This document shows, in pieces, positions 7,903 through 17,297 of a DNA stretch of 64,000 nucleotides; position 1 is the first letter of the stretch, and every line of letters starts with the position of its first letter. Location: positions 62,001-126,000 of the forward strand of contig JBGORM010000002.1 in assembly GCA_041538185.1 (NCBI GenBank), written 5' to 3'. A program made the translations under genes and the position numbers. Below the pieces are notes generated by a model. It was not told the DNA's origin. It made no database searches and saw only the letters and a list, made by a program, of their open reading frames with translations. The DNA comes from Melioribacteraceae bacterium 4301-Me (GTDB lineage: Bacteria; Bacteroidota; Ignavibacteria; Ignavibacteriales; Melioribacteraceae).

Positions 7903-9855
7903 TTATAATGGCTCCGACCATCTGTTATCTTCTTTTATAAGGTTAATTAATTCATCAACTGCATCTTCTGAGGGAACATTTCTTTTAACTATTTCTTTAC
8001 CTCGATACAAGGTAATTCTATTAGGTCCTGAGCCAACATATCCATAGTCTGCATCAGCCATTTCGCCTGGACCATTAACAATACAGCCCATAATGGCTAT
8101 TTTAACTCCTTTAAGATGTTCTGTTCGCCGCCTAATTTTATTTGTTATTTCAACTAAATCGAAAAGTGTACGTCCGCAAGAAGGGCATGCAATATATTCA
8201 GTTTTTGAAATCCTTGTCCTAGTAGCCTGTAAAATACCAAATAATGTTCTGTTAATGAATTCATGCATATTTGCTTTTTCGTTATTTGGCATAGTTAGCC
8301 AAAGGCCATCTCCAAAGCCGTCGATTAAAAGTGCTCCAAAATCTGTAGAAGCATATAATAATAGTTCCTCGTTATTTACATCTCGATATTCTCTTTTTAT
8401 TATTACAGGATTTCTAATTTGATTTTTATAATTTTCAAAAAATATTCTTCTTTGTTCGGCCATACCGTGTTTGTTAGAAGTAGTAACCACAAATACAACA
8501 GTGGGATTATTTTTAATTTTTCGAATTGACTGTGAAAATACATCTTCAATTTTAATTTCTACAAAGTTTAACACAAAAGAATGATTGGTTGAGTTGTTAA
8601 AATTTTCCACTGACTGGAAGTAAGGGAAACCAGCAGATTTATTTTTTAGCGAGTCCCAGTAGTCAAAATCATAAATAACCTTTATGCTGTTAGGCGGGTC
8701 GAAAGGCAGTGGATGTTTGCCTAAATAAAGTAAATCAGCTGAGATTTCATTTATGCTCCATTTATCTGTTTGCTGGTTATAATTCAGTCCTACTGATTTT
8801 AATCCATCGTAACTTTTAATTCCAGTTGAAGAAAAGTCGGCAACCACTTTTGGAACTGTGGCTCCTCCTATGCCTGCAACTTCAAACGTAGAAAATTTTT
8901 CGTAATTAAATGGGTCTTTAGGTGATTCATCAATATGGGGTATTTCTTTATGGGGAGTTCTTTCCGTGTAACGGTTAGAAAGGAGTATTGCCACTGGAGG
9001 TTCATGTTCAGGTTCTTCAGTAAGTGAAACTCTAATTGTGTCCCCGATGCCATCTTCTAATAAAGTACCAATACCGACAGATGATTTTATTCTTCCATCT
9101 TCGCCATCGCCTGCTTCAGTTACACCTAGATGAATAGGATAATTCATCCCTTCTTCTTCCATTTTTTGGACTAACAATCTATACGCTTGAACCATTACCT
9201 GTGGATTGCTCGACTTCATTGAAAAAACAATATTATAGTAATTATAATCTTCACAAATACGAGCAAACTCAAGTGCAGATTCAACCATTCCCAATGGGGT
9301 ATCGCCATATCGGCTCATAATTCTATCAGATAATGAACCATGATTTGTACCAATACGCATTGCCGTACCGTACTCTTTACAGATTTTTATTAAAGGAACA
9401 AATTTTTCTCTAATTCTTTCCAGTTCAGTGTTGTATTCTTTGTCAGTATATTCAATAATTTGAAATTTCTTTTTATCGGCGTAATTACCGGGATTAATTC
9501 TAACTTTTTCTACAATTCTTGCAGCTATTTCAGCAGCGTTTGGTGTAAAATGTATATCGGCAATTATTGGCGTTTTATAACCGCGTAATCTTAGTTCTTT
9601 TTTAATATTTTCAAGATTTTTAGCTTCATTTAGGCTTGGTGCTGTAATTCTAATATAATCACAACCTGCTTTAATCATACGAATTGACTGCTCAACTGTA
9701 GCTTTAGTGTCCATCGTATTAGTGGTGGTCATCGATTGAATTCTTATGGGGTTATTTCCACCTAAGGGGACATCGCCTATAAATACCTCTCTTGTTTTGT
9801 ATCTGGAATATTTTGTAAGGCTGTTGCAATATTTTTTAATTGTTTCTAGTACCAT
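7903..9855 (-). CDS. ispG: 4-hydroxy-3-methylbut-2-enyl diphosphate synthase, long form
   Basis: Penultimate enzyme of the MEP isoprenoid pathway: reductive ring opening of MEcPP to HMBPP by a [4Fe-4S] centre. 650 residues, far longer than the about 370-residue E. coli type, because of an inserted middle domain; this long form is known from plants, Chlamydiae and the Bacteroidota/Chlorobi group. Seen: VFIGDVPLGGNNPIRIQSMTTTNTMD (about 24-49), TIM-barrel segments such as GCDYIRITAPSL, PIIADIHFTPNAA and RIGTNHGSLSDRIMSRYG, then after the insertion the cluster-binding ACPSCGRTLFDL (about 554-565) and MGCIVNGPGEMADADYGYVG (about 592-611). The start at ATG 9853-9855 gives a normal N-terminus. It stands alone, ending 132 bases before the terminator at 7771. 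Confidence 0.95.
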   Translation of the reverse strand: MVLETIKKYCNSLTKYSRYKTREVFIGDVPLGGNNPIRIQSMTTTNTMDTKATVEQSIRMIKAGCDYIRITAPSLNEAKNLENIKKELRLRGYKTPIIADIHFTPNAAEIAARIVEKVRINPGNYADKKKFQIIEYTDKEYNTELERIREKFVPLIKICKEYGTAMRIGTNHGSLSDRIMSRYGDTPLGMVESALEFARICEDYNYYNIVFSMKSSNPQVMVQAYRLLVQKMEEEGMNYPIHLGVTEAGDGEDGRIKSSVGIGTLLEDGIGDTIRVSLTEEPEHEPPVAILLSNRYTERTPHKEIPHIDESPKDPFNYEKFSTFEVAGIGGATVPKVVADFSSTGIKSYDGLKSVGLNYNQQTDKWSINEISADLLYLGKHPLPFDPPNSIKVIYDFDYWDSLKNKSAGFPYFQSVENFNNSTNHSFVLNFVEIKIEDVFSQSIRKIKNNPTVVFVVTTSNKHGMAEQRRIFFENYKNQIRNPVIIKREYRDVNNEELLLYASTDFGALLIDGFGDGLWLTMPNNEKANMHEFINRTLFGILQATRTRISKTEYIACPSCGRTLFDLVEITNKIRRRTEHLKGVKIAIMGCIVNGPGEMADADYGYVGSGPNRITLYRGKEIVKRNVPSEDAVDELINLIKEDNRWSEPL

Positions 9856-9907
9856 GTTTTGAAGATAAAACTTTCACAAATAAAAATAAAAAACAAACGT
9901 CATAAGC

Positions 9908-10438
9908 TTAATTATTTAATAAATGAATAAAAGTAGAAACAAACTCAGCGGCGTTAGTGGGACTTTGAGCGGTTACGATTTTATTGGTATCTATGTAAAC
10001 AGGTGTATCGATATATTCAATGCCTTCTTTTTCAAGTTCATTTTTATCTTCAACAAAGCAAGTAGCTTTTTGTTTTATTAAACCTGCTTTGGCTAAAATT
10101 ATAGGCGCACTACAAATTGCACCTATAATTTTTTTCGCTGCAAAAAATTTTCGAGCTACGTTGTGAAGAGATTTATTAGTCCAATACCTTTTTACACCGT
10201 TGCCGCCTATAAAAATTATACCCCCAAAATTTGATTCGTGAATATTATATAAAGATACATCGTTTTTGACTTTCAGGCTCGAAGCACCTTTACAAACCGT
10301 GTTGGCATCAGAAGCGATAAAAATCTTTATATTTGCTCTTTGAAGCTGTGATGAAATAATTAAATATTCCTGTTCATTAAAATCTTGAGCAGGAAGTATT
10401 AGTAAGATGCTTTTTTTAGTCAAAAACTCAATGCCCAT
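9908..10438 (-). CDS. DJ-1/PfpI family protein
   Basis: A 176-residue class I glutamine amidotransferase-like protein of the DJ-1/PfpI superfamily (chaperones, deglycases or proteases acting in stress protection). Seen: ILLILPAQDFNEQEY at residues 11-25, which supplies the conserved acidic residue near the active site; GGIIFIGGNGV (72-82); and the nucleophile elbow GAICSAPIILAKAGLI with Cys109. Helix after the cysteine and the following KATCF/DTPVYIDTNKIVTAQSPTNAAEF segment are typical. There is no clear catalytic His-Asp beyond the elbow, so enzymatic activity cannot be assigned. It is divergent from dnaG, with a shared 125-base gap. Confidence 0.85.
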   Translation of the reverse strand: MGIEFLTKKSILLILPAQDFNEQEYLIISSQLQRANIKIFIASDANTVCKGASSLKVKNDVSLYNIHESNFGGIIFIGGNGVKRYWTNKSLHNVARKFFAAKKIIGAICSAPIILAKAGLIKQKATCFVEDKNELEKEGIEYIDTPVYIDTNKIVTAQSPTNAAEFVSTFIHLLNN

Positions 10439-10459
10439 TATGATTCTTAAACTTAATTA

Positions 10460-10467
10460 CAAATATA
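10460..10467 (-). promoter_or_regulatory. Possible -7 element of the PfpI-family gene
   Basis: Minus-strand TATATTTG, a perfect TAnnTTTG, 22 bases upstream of the start codon. A good TTG at the expected distance is not present (nearest is TTA at 23 nt), so this is only a candidate. Confidence 0.3.
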
Positions 10468-10563
10468 TAACTTTGTTACTAATTTTGTGGTAAGCCGTTG
10501 GTAATTAATATTTCAGATTTCATTTGTTATCTTTAAAACCCCTTTTTAATTGGAGTTGACTCG

Positions 10564-12420
10564 ATGCGTATTTTAGAATCTAAAATTGACGAAATAAGAA
10601 CAGCAGCAGATATTGTAGATATAATTTCAGCTTATGTACAACTAAAAAAAAGAGGTAAAAATTTTGTTGGACTTTGTCCATTTCATTCAGAAAAGACGCC
10701 GTCGTTTACAGTAAGCAGCGAAAAGCAAATTTATAAGTGCTTTGGATGTGGAGCCAGTGGTAACGTTTTTAATTTCTTAATGGAATTTAAAAACATATCA
10801 TTTATTGAGGCAGTGCAGGAAATAGCCGAACAGCTTGGCATTTCAGTTAAATACGAAAAAGCACCATTAGCTGAACAAGAATACGAAGTAGAAGAGCTTT
10901 ATGAAATAAATCTGTCAGCTGCCAAGTTTTTCTCCGACTTTTTATTAAAAAGTAATGAAGGAGAAATAGCCAGAGAATATTTAAAAAAACGAAATATTAA
11001 GCCACAGACACAAAAAATTTTTGGATTAGGGTATGCACCAAACGGATGGGATAACTTTTTACAATTTGCTAAATCAAATAAAATTAACTTACAAAAAGCA
11101 AAACTGCTTGGCTTAATCGATACTAACGAAAGAGGTGAATATTACGATAAGTTCAGAGACAGAATTATTTTCCCAATTTTTTCTCCTAATGGAAGAGTTA
11201 TTGCTTTTGGCGGAAGGATATTAGAAAGCAAAGAAAACGCTGCAAAATATCTTAACTCACCCGAATCACAAGTTTATATTAAACGGCGTTCACTTTATGG
11301 ACTTTATCATTCAAAAGAAGAAATTCGAAAGCTCGACAAAGCAATTTTAGTTGAAGGATATTTTGATTTAATTTCACTCTATCAAAATGGAATTAAAAAT
11401 GTTGTCGCTTCTTCTGGTACCTCACTAACTGAAGAACAAGTTCAACTCCTCTCTCGCTTTACAAAAAATATTATTGTTTTGTTTGATGCTGATACAGCGG
11501 GACAAAAAGCATCGCTGCGCAGCATCGAAATACTATTGAAATATGATTTCGATGTGAAGGTCGTAAGCTTACCTTCTGGTGAAGACCCGGATTCGTTTGT
11601 CCAAAATGCCGGCAAAGGTAAATTTGAAGAAATGATTTCATCAGCAAAAAATTTTTTAGAATACCAAGCTCTACAGTATGAATTAGCTGGAATGTTTGAA
11701 GAACCATCCGAACAAACTAAAGCAATACGAGAACTCGTTAAAACTCTTTCTTTTATTAATGATGAACTGAAACGTAATTTATTTATTAAATCAATTGCTA
11801 AGAAGTTTAACCTGAGAGAAAAGTTAATTGAGACTGAATTGAATCAAATACTCCAGATGCAAAAGCAAAAGCCATCAACAGTTAAACAAATTCCTTCAGA
11901 AAGAGGTGTTTCTGGAAATAATATTAGTTTTAAAATTATCTCAAAAAGCAATCCTTATGAAAAAGAAATGATAAGATTAATCTACAGCGGCAATGAAGAG
12001 ATAGTGCGATTTATTTTAGAAAATGTGGATTACAACGATTTTGAAAGCCATGAGTACCGAAAGCTTGCTTCAATTGTAGTGGAAAACTTAAATGAAAATA
12101 AAATTTCACCTTCTGTTCTTATAGAAAAAATTGAAGACGATAATCTGAAAGATTTCGTTATTAAACTTCTTTTTGAAGATGAACAAATAAGTAAAAAATG
12201 GGATGAACTTTCATTTAATGGTAAAATTGAAAAAGATACACTCTTATACGCTGAAAATGTTGTACGTGGTTATAAAATTTTTCAAATCGATGAAAAAATT
12301 AAATTAAATAACAAATTAATTGAACAAGCAAGCGACGAAAAAGATAAAATAAATCTTTTGAAAAAAAACAAAGAACTCTTGGAAGCAAAAAGAATACTCA
12401 ACAACAAAAATTCATCTTGA
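10564..12420 (+). CDS. dnaG: DNA primase
   Basis: Synthesises RNA primers at the replication fork in complex with the DnaB helicase. 618 residues, standard bacterial size. N-terminal CHC2 zinc finger with Cys38, His41, Cys59 and Cys62 (CPFH ... CFGC), RNA-polymerase domain with YAPNGWDNFL and FRDRIIFPIFSPNGRVIAFGGRIL, and the TOPRIM centre with VEGYFD (about 267-272) and FDADTAGQKASLRS (about 309-322). The C-terminal third is the less conserved helicase-binding region. Preceded by TTGGAGTTGACTCGATG, which has a usable Shine-Dalgarno GGAG. Divergent from the PfpI gene; followed by a GH13 gene after 73 bases. Confidence 0.97.
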   Translation: MRILESKIDEIRTAADIVDIISAYVQLKKRGKNFVGLCPFHSEKTPSFTVSSEKQIYKCFGCGASGNVFNFLMEFKNISFIEAVQEIAEQLGISVKYEKAPLAEQEYEVEELYEINLSAAKFFSDFLLKSNEGEIAREYLKKRNIKPQTQKIFGLGYAPNGWDNFLQFAKSNKINLQKAKLLGLIDTNERGEYYDKFRDRIIFPIFSPNGRVIAFGGRILESKENAAKYLNSPESQVYIKRRSLYGLYHSKEEIRKLDKAILVEGYFDLISLYQNGIKNVVASSGTSLTEEQVQLLSRFTKNIIVLFDADTAGQKASLRSIEILLKYDFDVKVVSLPSGEDPDSFVQNAGKGKFEEMISSAKNFLEYQALQYELAGMFEEPSEQTKAIRELVKTLSFINDELKRNLFIKSIAKKFNLREKLIETELNQILQMQKQKPSTVKQIPSERGVSGNNISFKIISKSNPYEKEMIRLIYSGNEEIVRFILENVDYNDFESHEYRKLASIVVENLNENKISPSVLIEKIEDDNLKDFVIKLLFEDEQISKKWDELSFNGKIEKDTLLYAENVVRGYKIFQIDEKIKLNNKLIEQASDEKDKINLLKKNKELLEAKRILNNKNSS

Positions 12421-12493
12421 TATTGCCATTGAAAGAAAGTGTAAAAAGCTGCAGACTATTTTTTCATGATTTATAAAAATAGAAAGGCAAAAC

Positions 12494-14005
12494 ATGGAAT
12501 ACAATCCAACTATTTATGAAATAAATACTAGGGTATGGATAAGGAAATTTGATAATATTAATTCTAATAGGAAATCGAATGACTCTGCAAGTAAAGTTAA
12601 ATTACAGGAAACAAATTTTAAGAACATTCCCTTCTCTTATTGGGAACATTTGAAAAAATTAGGAATCGACTATGTGTGGCTTATGGGAGTTTGGAAAACA
12701 TGCCCTTCTACAATTGAGAAGTATTGTTTTGAAGAAGATTTGAAAAACAGTTACACACGAGCGTTGAAGGATTGGAAAAAAGAAGATATAGCGGGTTCGC
12801 CTTTTGCAATAGATAAGTATGAAATTAATCCTTTACTTGGCAGCAAAGAAGATTTATTAGAATTGAAAAAGGCATTAAATAAAGCAGGATTAAAATTAAT
12901 ACTTGATTTTGTCGCAAATCATTTTAGTGTGGACAGCTATCTAACCATAGAAAAGCCCTGGCTTTTTTTGAAAGCAACTGAAAACAACTTTCAAAATGAT
13001 CCGCATACTTTTTTCAAAGCTCATGATGGTAGCATTTATGCACATGGGCGTGATCCTTTTTTCCCCGCGTGGCAGGATACAATACAAGTTAATTATTTTA
13101 ATTCCGATGCAAGACGTTTTATGATAGATACTTTAATTGATCTTACCAAAATATGTGATGGGGTTAGATGTGATATGGCAATTCTTGCTCTCAATAATGT
13201 TTTTTCAAATACTTGGGCAGGTGTGATAGAAGAAAAAAATAAAAATTCATATGAAGAATTTTGGAAAGAGGCTATTGATAAAACAAAAAAAGTAAGACGA
13301 GATTTTTTATTTATTGCAGAAGCATATTGGGATTTAGAATGGCAGCTTCAAAATCTTGGCTTTGATTATACTTACGATAAAAAATTAACTGACAGACTGA
13401 AAATAGGTGATGTCAGTGAAATTTATGGTCATTTACTTGCTGATAGGGATTATCAATTAAAATCAGTTCGGTTTATTGAAAATCACGACGAAGAGCGTGC
13501 AGTAACTGCTTTAGGCAGGGAACGTTCCAAAGCTGCAGCTGTAATAATAAGCACTATTCAAGGCATGCGGTTTTATTACGATGGTCAGTTTGAAGGGAAA
13601 AAAATTAAACTTCCTGTCCAGCTCAATCGAGAGCCAGTCGAAGAAATTGACCTTTCGTTAAAACAATTTTATGAAAAACTGCTTTTAATAACAAAAGAAG
13701 AAATCTTTAGAAAGGGTAGTTGGAAAATTCTTACTCCGATTTCATCTTGGGACGGCAACGAATCTTATAAAAATATATTAGCATGGGAATGGAAAAGGAA
13801 TAATGATAATCGACTAGTAGTTGTGAATTATTCAAACGTTACCTCAACATGTAGAATTAAATTAGATGTAAAAGGATTTCCAGAAGAATTTATTATTACT
13901 GATTTGTTAAACGACCAGAATTATACAAGATCTGCTGAAGAGGTTTATCATTCCGGTTTGTATATTGAATTGAAACCTTTTCACAGTCATATTTTTTCTT
14001 ACTAA
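12494..14005 (+). CDS. GH13-family alpha-glucan/alpha-amylase-like enzyme
   Basis: 503 residues of glycoside hydrolase family 13 (TIM-barrel alpha-amylase superfamily), acting on alpha-glucosidic bonds. All four conserved regions are readable: I, LDFVANH (138-143); II, GVRCDMAI with nucleophile Asp227; III, FIAEAYWD with acid/base Glu276; IV, FIENHDEERA with His331-Asp332. The N-terminus starts directly in the barrel (YEINTRVWI) and no signal peptide is seen, so it is cytoplasmic, suiting intracellular glycogen or maltodextrin turnover. The C-terminal beta domain carries the sugar-enzyme type VVNYSNVTSTCRIKL. The precise substrate (amylase, transglucosidase, or a sucrose-active member) cannot be fixed; the sucrose operon lies 3 kb downstream. 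Ribosome site AAAGG nine bases before ATG. Confidence 0.85.
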   Translation: MEYNPTIYEINTRVWIRKFDNINSNRKSNDSASKVKLQETNFKNIPFSYWEHLKKLGIDYVWLMGVWKTCPSTIEKYCFEEDLKNSYTRALKDWKKEDIAGSPFAIDKYEINPLLGSKEDLLELKKALNKAGLKLILDFVANHFSVDSYLTIEKPWLFLKATENNFQNDPHTFFKAHDGSIYAHGRDPFFPAWQDTIQVNYFNSDARRFMIDTLIDLTKICDGVRCDMAILALNNVFSNTWAGVIEEKNKNSYEEFWKEAIDKTKKVRRDFLFIAEAYWDLEWQLQNLGFDYTYDKKLTDRLKIGDVSEIYGHLLADRDYQLKSVRFIENHDEERAVTALGRERSKAAAVIISTIQGMRFYYDGQFEGKKIKLPVQLNREPVEEIDLSLKQFYEKLLLITKEEIFRKGSWKILTPISSWDGNESYKNILAWEWKRNNDNRLVVVNYSNVTSTCRIKLDVKGFPEEFIITDLLNDQNYTRSAEEVYHSGLYIELKPFHSHIFSY

Positions 14006-14009
14006 TAAA

Positions 14010-16502
14010 GTGGATAATTTAACTAACAACTTGCTAAAATATGCACAGGTTGTTTTCCCGCAACCCTTTAGAAATCTCTTTACTTATTTAATACCAGACG
14101 AATTATTAGGGTTAGTAAAAGTTGGCGTGCGCGTGGTTGTCCCTTTTGGCAAACGTACTCTTACTGGCTTTGTTGTTGCTTTAACTAATTCTACCGAAGT
14201 GAAAGAGAAAATAAAACCAATTAAAGATGTTCTGGATGAAAAACCAATTTTTGATGAGAAGGCTTTGAAATTTTATGAATGGATTTCTGAATATTATATC
14301 AGCTCTTTGGGAGAAGCATTAAGAAACTCCGTTCCTTATGGGACAGAAGTTGAATCAAAAAAGAAAGTAGTTGCAGATAAAATTATTTGTCGGAAGCTGT
14401 TTGACTCAGAAAAAAGAAAAGATTCCTTAAAAGCAAAAGTGTTAAGTAAATTAATGGATAAAGAAATTAATTCAGTCTCCCAAATACAAAAAGCCGTTAA
14501 AAATAAAAATATCTATTCAGTTCTTCGTTCCCTAGAAAAATTGGGTGCAGTAAGTATAATTGACGATGTTATTCCTCAACGTGTTAAAGAAAAAAAAATA
14601 AAGCATGTTTCACTTGCAAAATCTATAGATGAAATTTACAATACAATACCTGAGTTAGAAAGAAAGTCACCTAAACAAATAGTTATTTTATTAGAATTAA
14701 TTTCACAAAAAGAAAAAGAAATACCTTTACAGCAGTTAATTAAAAAAACTAATACAAACTATTCGGTAATTAATTCGTTAGTAAAAAAAGGATTTATATC
14801 AATATACGAAAAGCGGGTTGAAAGGGTTTACTCTGAAATTTATACAGAAAAAAGTAAAGAGATACAATTAAGTGAGAGACAAAAATACATTATTGATAAA
14901 ATTGGAAATAGAATATCTTCATCAGAATTCGAATCATTTTTACTCCACGGTATTACAGGCAGCGGCAAGACCCAAGTTTACATTGAACTTTCTAAAATTG
15001 CACTTTCAAAGGGTAAAGATATTATAATACTAGTACCCGAAATCTCTCTAACACCTCAAATAACTGCGAGGTTTTTTAATCATTTCGGAGATAAAGTTAC
15101 AGTTATACATAGCAGATTATCTTTAGGTGAAAGATACGATGCCTGGCGTGGTATTATTAATGGTAAATTTAAAATTGTAATTGGTGCTCGTTCAGCTTTA
15201 TTTGCTCCATTAAAGAATTTAGGACTTATAGTTGTAGATGAAGAACACGATCAAAGCTATAAACAGCAGGAAATGATTCCCAAATATCATGCACGCGATG
15301 CAGCAATTGTTCTTGCTAAACTTAATAATTGCCCAGTTGTCCTAGGCTCGGCTACACCATCTATCGAGAGTATGTACAATGCATTAACCGGCAAATTTAC
15401 TTTGTTAGAACTGCCGGAAAGAATTGATAATGCTAAACTTCCTATAATACGACTTGTTGATGTAACAATTGAAAAAAAGAAAAAGCAAATGGAGAATATT
15501 TTTTCGCGGATTTTATTGAATGAAATAATAGAAAGATTGGGGAAAAAAGAAGGGGTAATAATACTCCAAAATAGAAGGGGTTTTGCTACTCAGGTCTTTT
15601 GTGGAGATTGTGGTGAAGTAATAATTTGTCCTAATTGCTCAGTTTCTATGGTGCATCATATTAATAAAAATGTTTTAAAGTGCCATTATTGTGGTACTAC
15701 CGTACCGGTTCCTAAGGCATGTCCAGTCTGCGGCTCTATTGCATTGAAGTTTTTTGGAACAGGTACTCAACGTGTTGAAGATGAATTAGGTTTCTACCTT
15801 CCAAATGTTAAAATAGAAAGGATAGACTCGGACACTATAGACCGAAAGGGAAAATTAAGTGAAATACTTAACCGATTTGCAAAAGGAGAAGTCCAAATAC
15901 TTGTTGGTACACAAATGGTCTCGAAAGGACTTGATTTTGCCAATGTTACTTTAGTTGGAGTTATATCTGCTGAAACTACTTTATGGCTGCCCGATTTTAG
16001 AGCGGATGAAAGGACATTTCAACTATTAACTCAAGTAGCTGGACGCTCTGGAAGAAGCAAGTCCGAAGGTGAGGTGATTATCCAAACTCAAAACCATAAA
16101 CATTTTGTGCTTCAGAAAGTATTGATGAACGACTATAAAGGTTTTTACGAAAATGAAATTAAACTCCGGTTACAAGGTGAGTATCCCCCTTTTACACGCT
16201 TAGCTTTAGTTGAAATGAAAGATGAAAATGAAAAACGTTTAAAAGCAGCCATTAATGAATTCTTTGAATTGCTTAAAAAGTATAAAAAGGGAATAAAGCT
16301 GACACCTCCCCATGAAGCAGTAATATATAAGATTAAAGGCAGCTACCGCTACCAGATAATCTTAAAATGTGATAAGAAAATTGATTCATCAGGTAAATTA
16401 ATGAGGACTGCCTTACTGAACTCCTACGTTGAATATATTCAAAAAAGCAAGTTCAAAGATATAAGACCTATTATTGATGTTGATCCACAATCTATAATTT
16501 GA
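14010..16502 (+). CDS. priA: Primosomal protein N' (replication restart helicase PriA)
   Basis: 3'-5' DNA helicase that recognises stalled forks and reloads the replisome. 830 residues. N-terminal DNA-binding domain begins with YAQVVFPQPFRNLFTYLIP; Walker A GITGSGKTQVY at about 313-323, Walker B DEEHDQSYKQQE at about 410, motif GSATPSIES, and four CxxC pairs binding two zinc ions (CGDCGEVIICPNC ... CHYC ... CPVCG, about 531-577), then VGTQMVSKGLDF and QVAGRSGR. The called start is GTG, four bases after the GH13 stop, with no ribosome site; TTG at 14031 in frame is an alternative that would start at LLKYAQVV. Likely co-transcribed with the GH13 gene. Confidence 0.95.
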   Translation: MDNLTNNLLKYAQVVFPQPFRNLFTYLIPDELLGLVKVGVRVVVPFGKRTLTGFVVALTNSTEVKEKIKPIKDVLDEKPIFDEKALKFYEWISEYYISSLGEALRNSVPYGTEVESKKKVVADKIICRKLFDSEKRKDSLKAKVLSKLMDKEINSVSQIQKAVKNKNIYSVLRSLEKLGAVSIIDDVIPQRVKEKKIKHVSLAKSIDEIYNTIPELERKSPKQIVILLELISQKEKEIPLQQLIKKTNTNYSVINSLVKKGFISIYEKRVERVYSEIYTEKSKEIQLSERQKYIIDKIGNRISSSEFESFLLHGITGSGKTQVYIELSKIALSKGKDIIILVPEISLTPQITARFFNHFGDKVTVIHSRLSLGERYDAWRGIINGKFKIVIGARSALFAPLKNLGLIVVDEEHDQSYKQQEMIPKYHARDAAIVLAKLNNCPVVLGSATPSIESMYNALTGKFTLLELPERIDNAKLPIIRLVDVTIEKKKKQMENIFSRILLNEIIERLGKKEGVIILQNRRGFATQVFCGDCGEVIICPNCSVSMVHHINKNVLKCHYCGTTVPVPKACPVCGSIALKFFGTGTQRVEDELGFYLPNVKIERIDSDTIDRKGKLSEILNRFAKGEVQILVGTQMVSKGLDFANVTLVGVISAETTLWLPDFRADERTFQLLTQVAGRSGRSKSEGEVIIQTQNHKHFVLQKVLMNDYKGFYENEIKLRLQGEYPPFTRLALVEMKDENEKRLKAAINEFFELLKKYKKGIKLTPPHEAVIYKIKGSYRYQIILKCDKKIDSSGKLMRTALLNSYVEYIQKSKFKDIRPIIDVDPQSII

Positions 16503-16563
16503 CGAAAGAAAAAATTTACTAAGTTTTATTATCTTCAAAAGTAATCTTAAAATATGTTGGTTT

Positions 16564-17157
16564 GTGACAAAACAAGATAAAAGCATAACAAGTAAAAAGT
16601 ATTTTATTCTTAATAAGCCGTACGGCTACCTCTCTCAATTTACTGACAAATATGGTAACTTGACTTTGTCTCATCTTTTCAGCTTTCCTAAAAATGTTTA
16701 TCCTATCGGCAGATTAGATAAGGACAGTGAGGGCCTGCTTATTTTATCTAACGATAAAAAATTAGTAAACTTTCTGTTGAATCCAAAAAACAAACACGAA
16801 AGAGAATATTTTGTACAAGTTGAAGGTGTTCCCACAAGACAAGCTTTAGACAAATTAGAAAGCGGTGTGTTTATTCAAGAAAGAATAACATTGCCGGCAA
16901 AAGTAAAACTAATTAAAGAGCCTAATTTTCCGCCGCGAATCCCTCCTATAAGAAAAAGAAAGAATATTCCCACCAGCTGGCTCTCAATAACCTTGATTGA
17001 AGGGAAAAATAGACAGGTAAGAAAAATGACGGCTGCAGTAGGGTATCCTACACTAAGACTTGTAAGGGTAAGAATAAAAAACATAAAATTAGGCAATCTT
17101 AAACCCGGAGAAGCGAGAGAATTAACATTAGATGAAATAAAAGGATTGTGGCAATGA
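16564..17157 (+). CDS. rRNA pseudouridine synthase, RluE/RsuA family
   Basis: Isomerises specific uridines of 23S (RluE-like) or 16S rRNA. 197 residues without an S4 domain, which favours the RluE/RluF-like short type. Seen: YFILNKPYGYLSQF (about 13-26), the catalytic motif VYPIGRLDKDSEGLLILSND with the active aspartate of RLDKDSEG (about 52-59), KNKHEREYFVQVEG, and the C-terminal LIEGKNRQVRKMTAAVGYPTLRLVRVRI (KNRQVRKM signature). The start is GTG at 16564; no strong ribosome site precedes it. It stands 61 bases after priA. Confidence 0.9.
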   Translation: MTKQDKSITSKKYFILNKPYGYLSQFTDKYGNLTLSHLFSFPKNVYPIGRLDKDSEGLLILSNDKKLVNFLLNPKNKHEREYFVQVEGVPTRQALDKLESGVFIQERITLPAKVKLIKEPNFPPRIPPIRKRKNIPTSWLSITLIEGKNRQVRKMTAAVGYPTLRLVRVRIKNIKLGNLKPGEARELTLDEIKGLWQ

Positions 17158-17247
17158 GAAAAATGTGTTTTAGCAACGTTGTATTGCGAAAACAAATTAA
17201 GTGCTAATGTGGTAAGTAAATGTAACAACAAATTTTTCAATTCAGAT

Positions 17248-17275
17248 TTGCAATTTTTCTAAAAATTTTTATAAT
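17248..17275 (+). promoter_or_regulatory. Possible sigma70-like promoter of the sucrose operon
   Basis: TTGCAA (17248-17253), 16-nt spacer, TATAAT (17270-17275), 22 bases before the kinase ATG, with GGAG at 17287-17290 as ribosome site. This is a primary-sigma pattern of other bacteria rather than TAnnTTTG, in A/T-rich DNA where chance matches are common. Confidence 0.3.
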
Positions 17276-17297
17276 AGAAAAGATTTGGAGATTTATT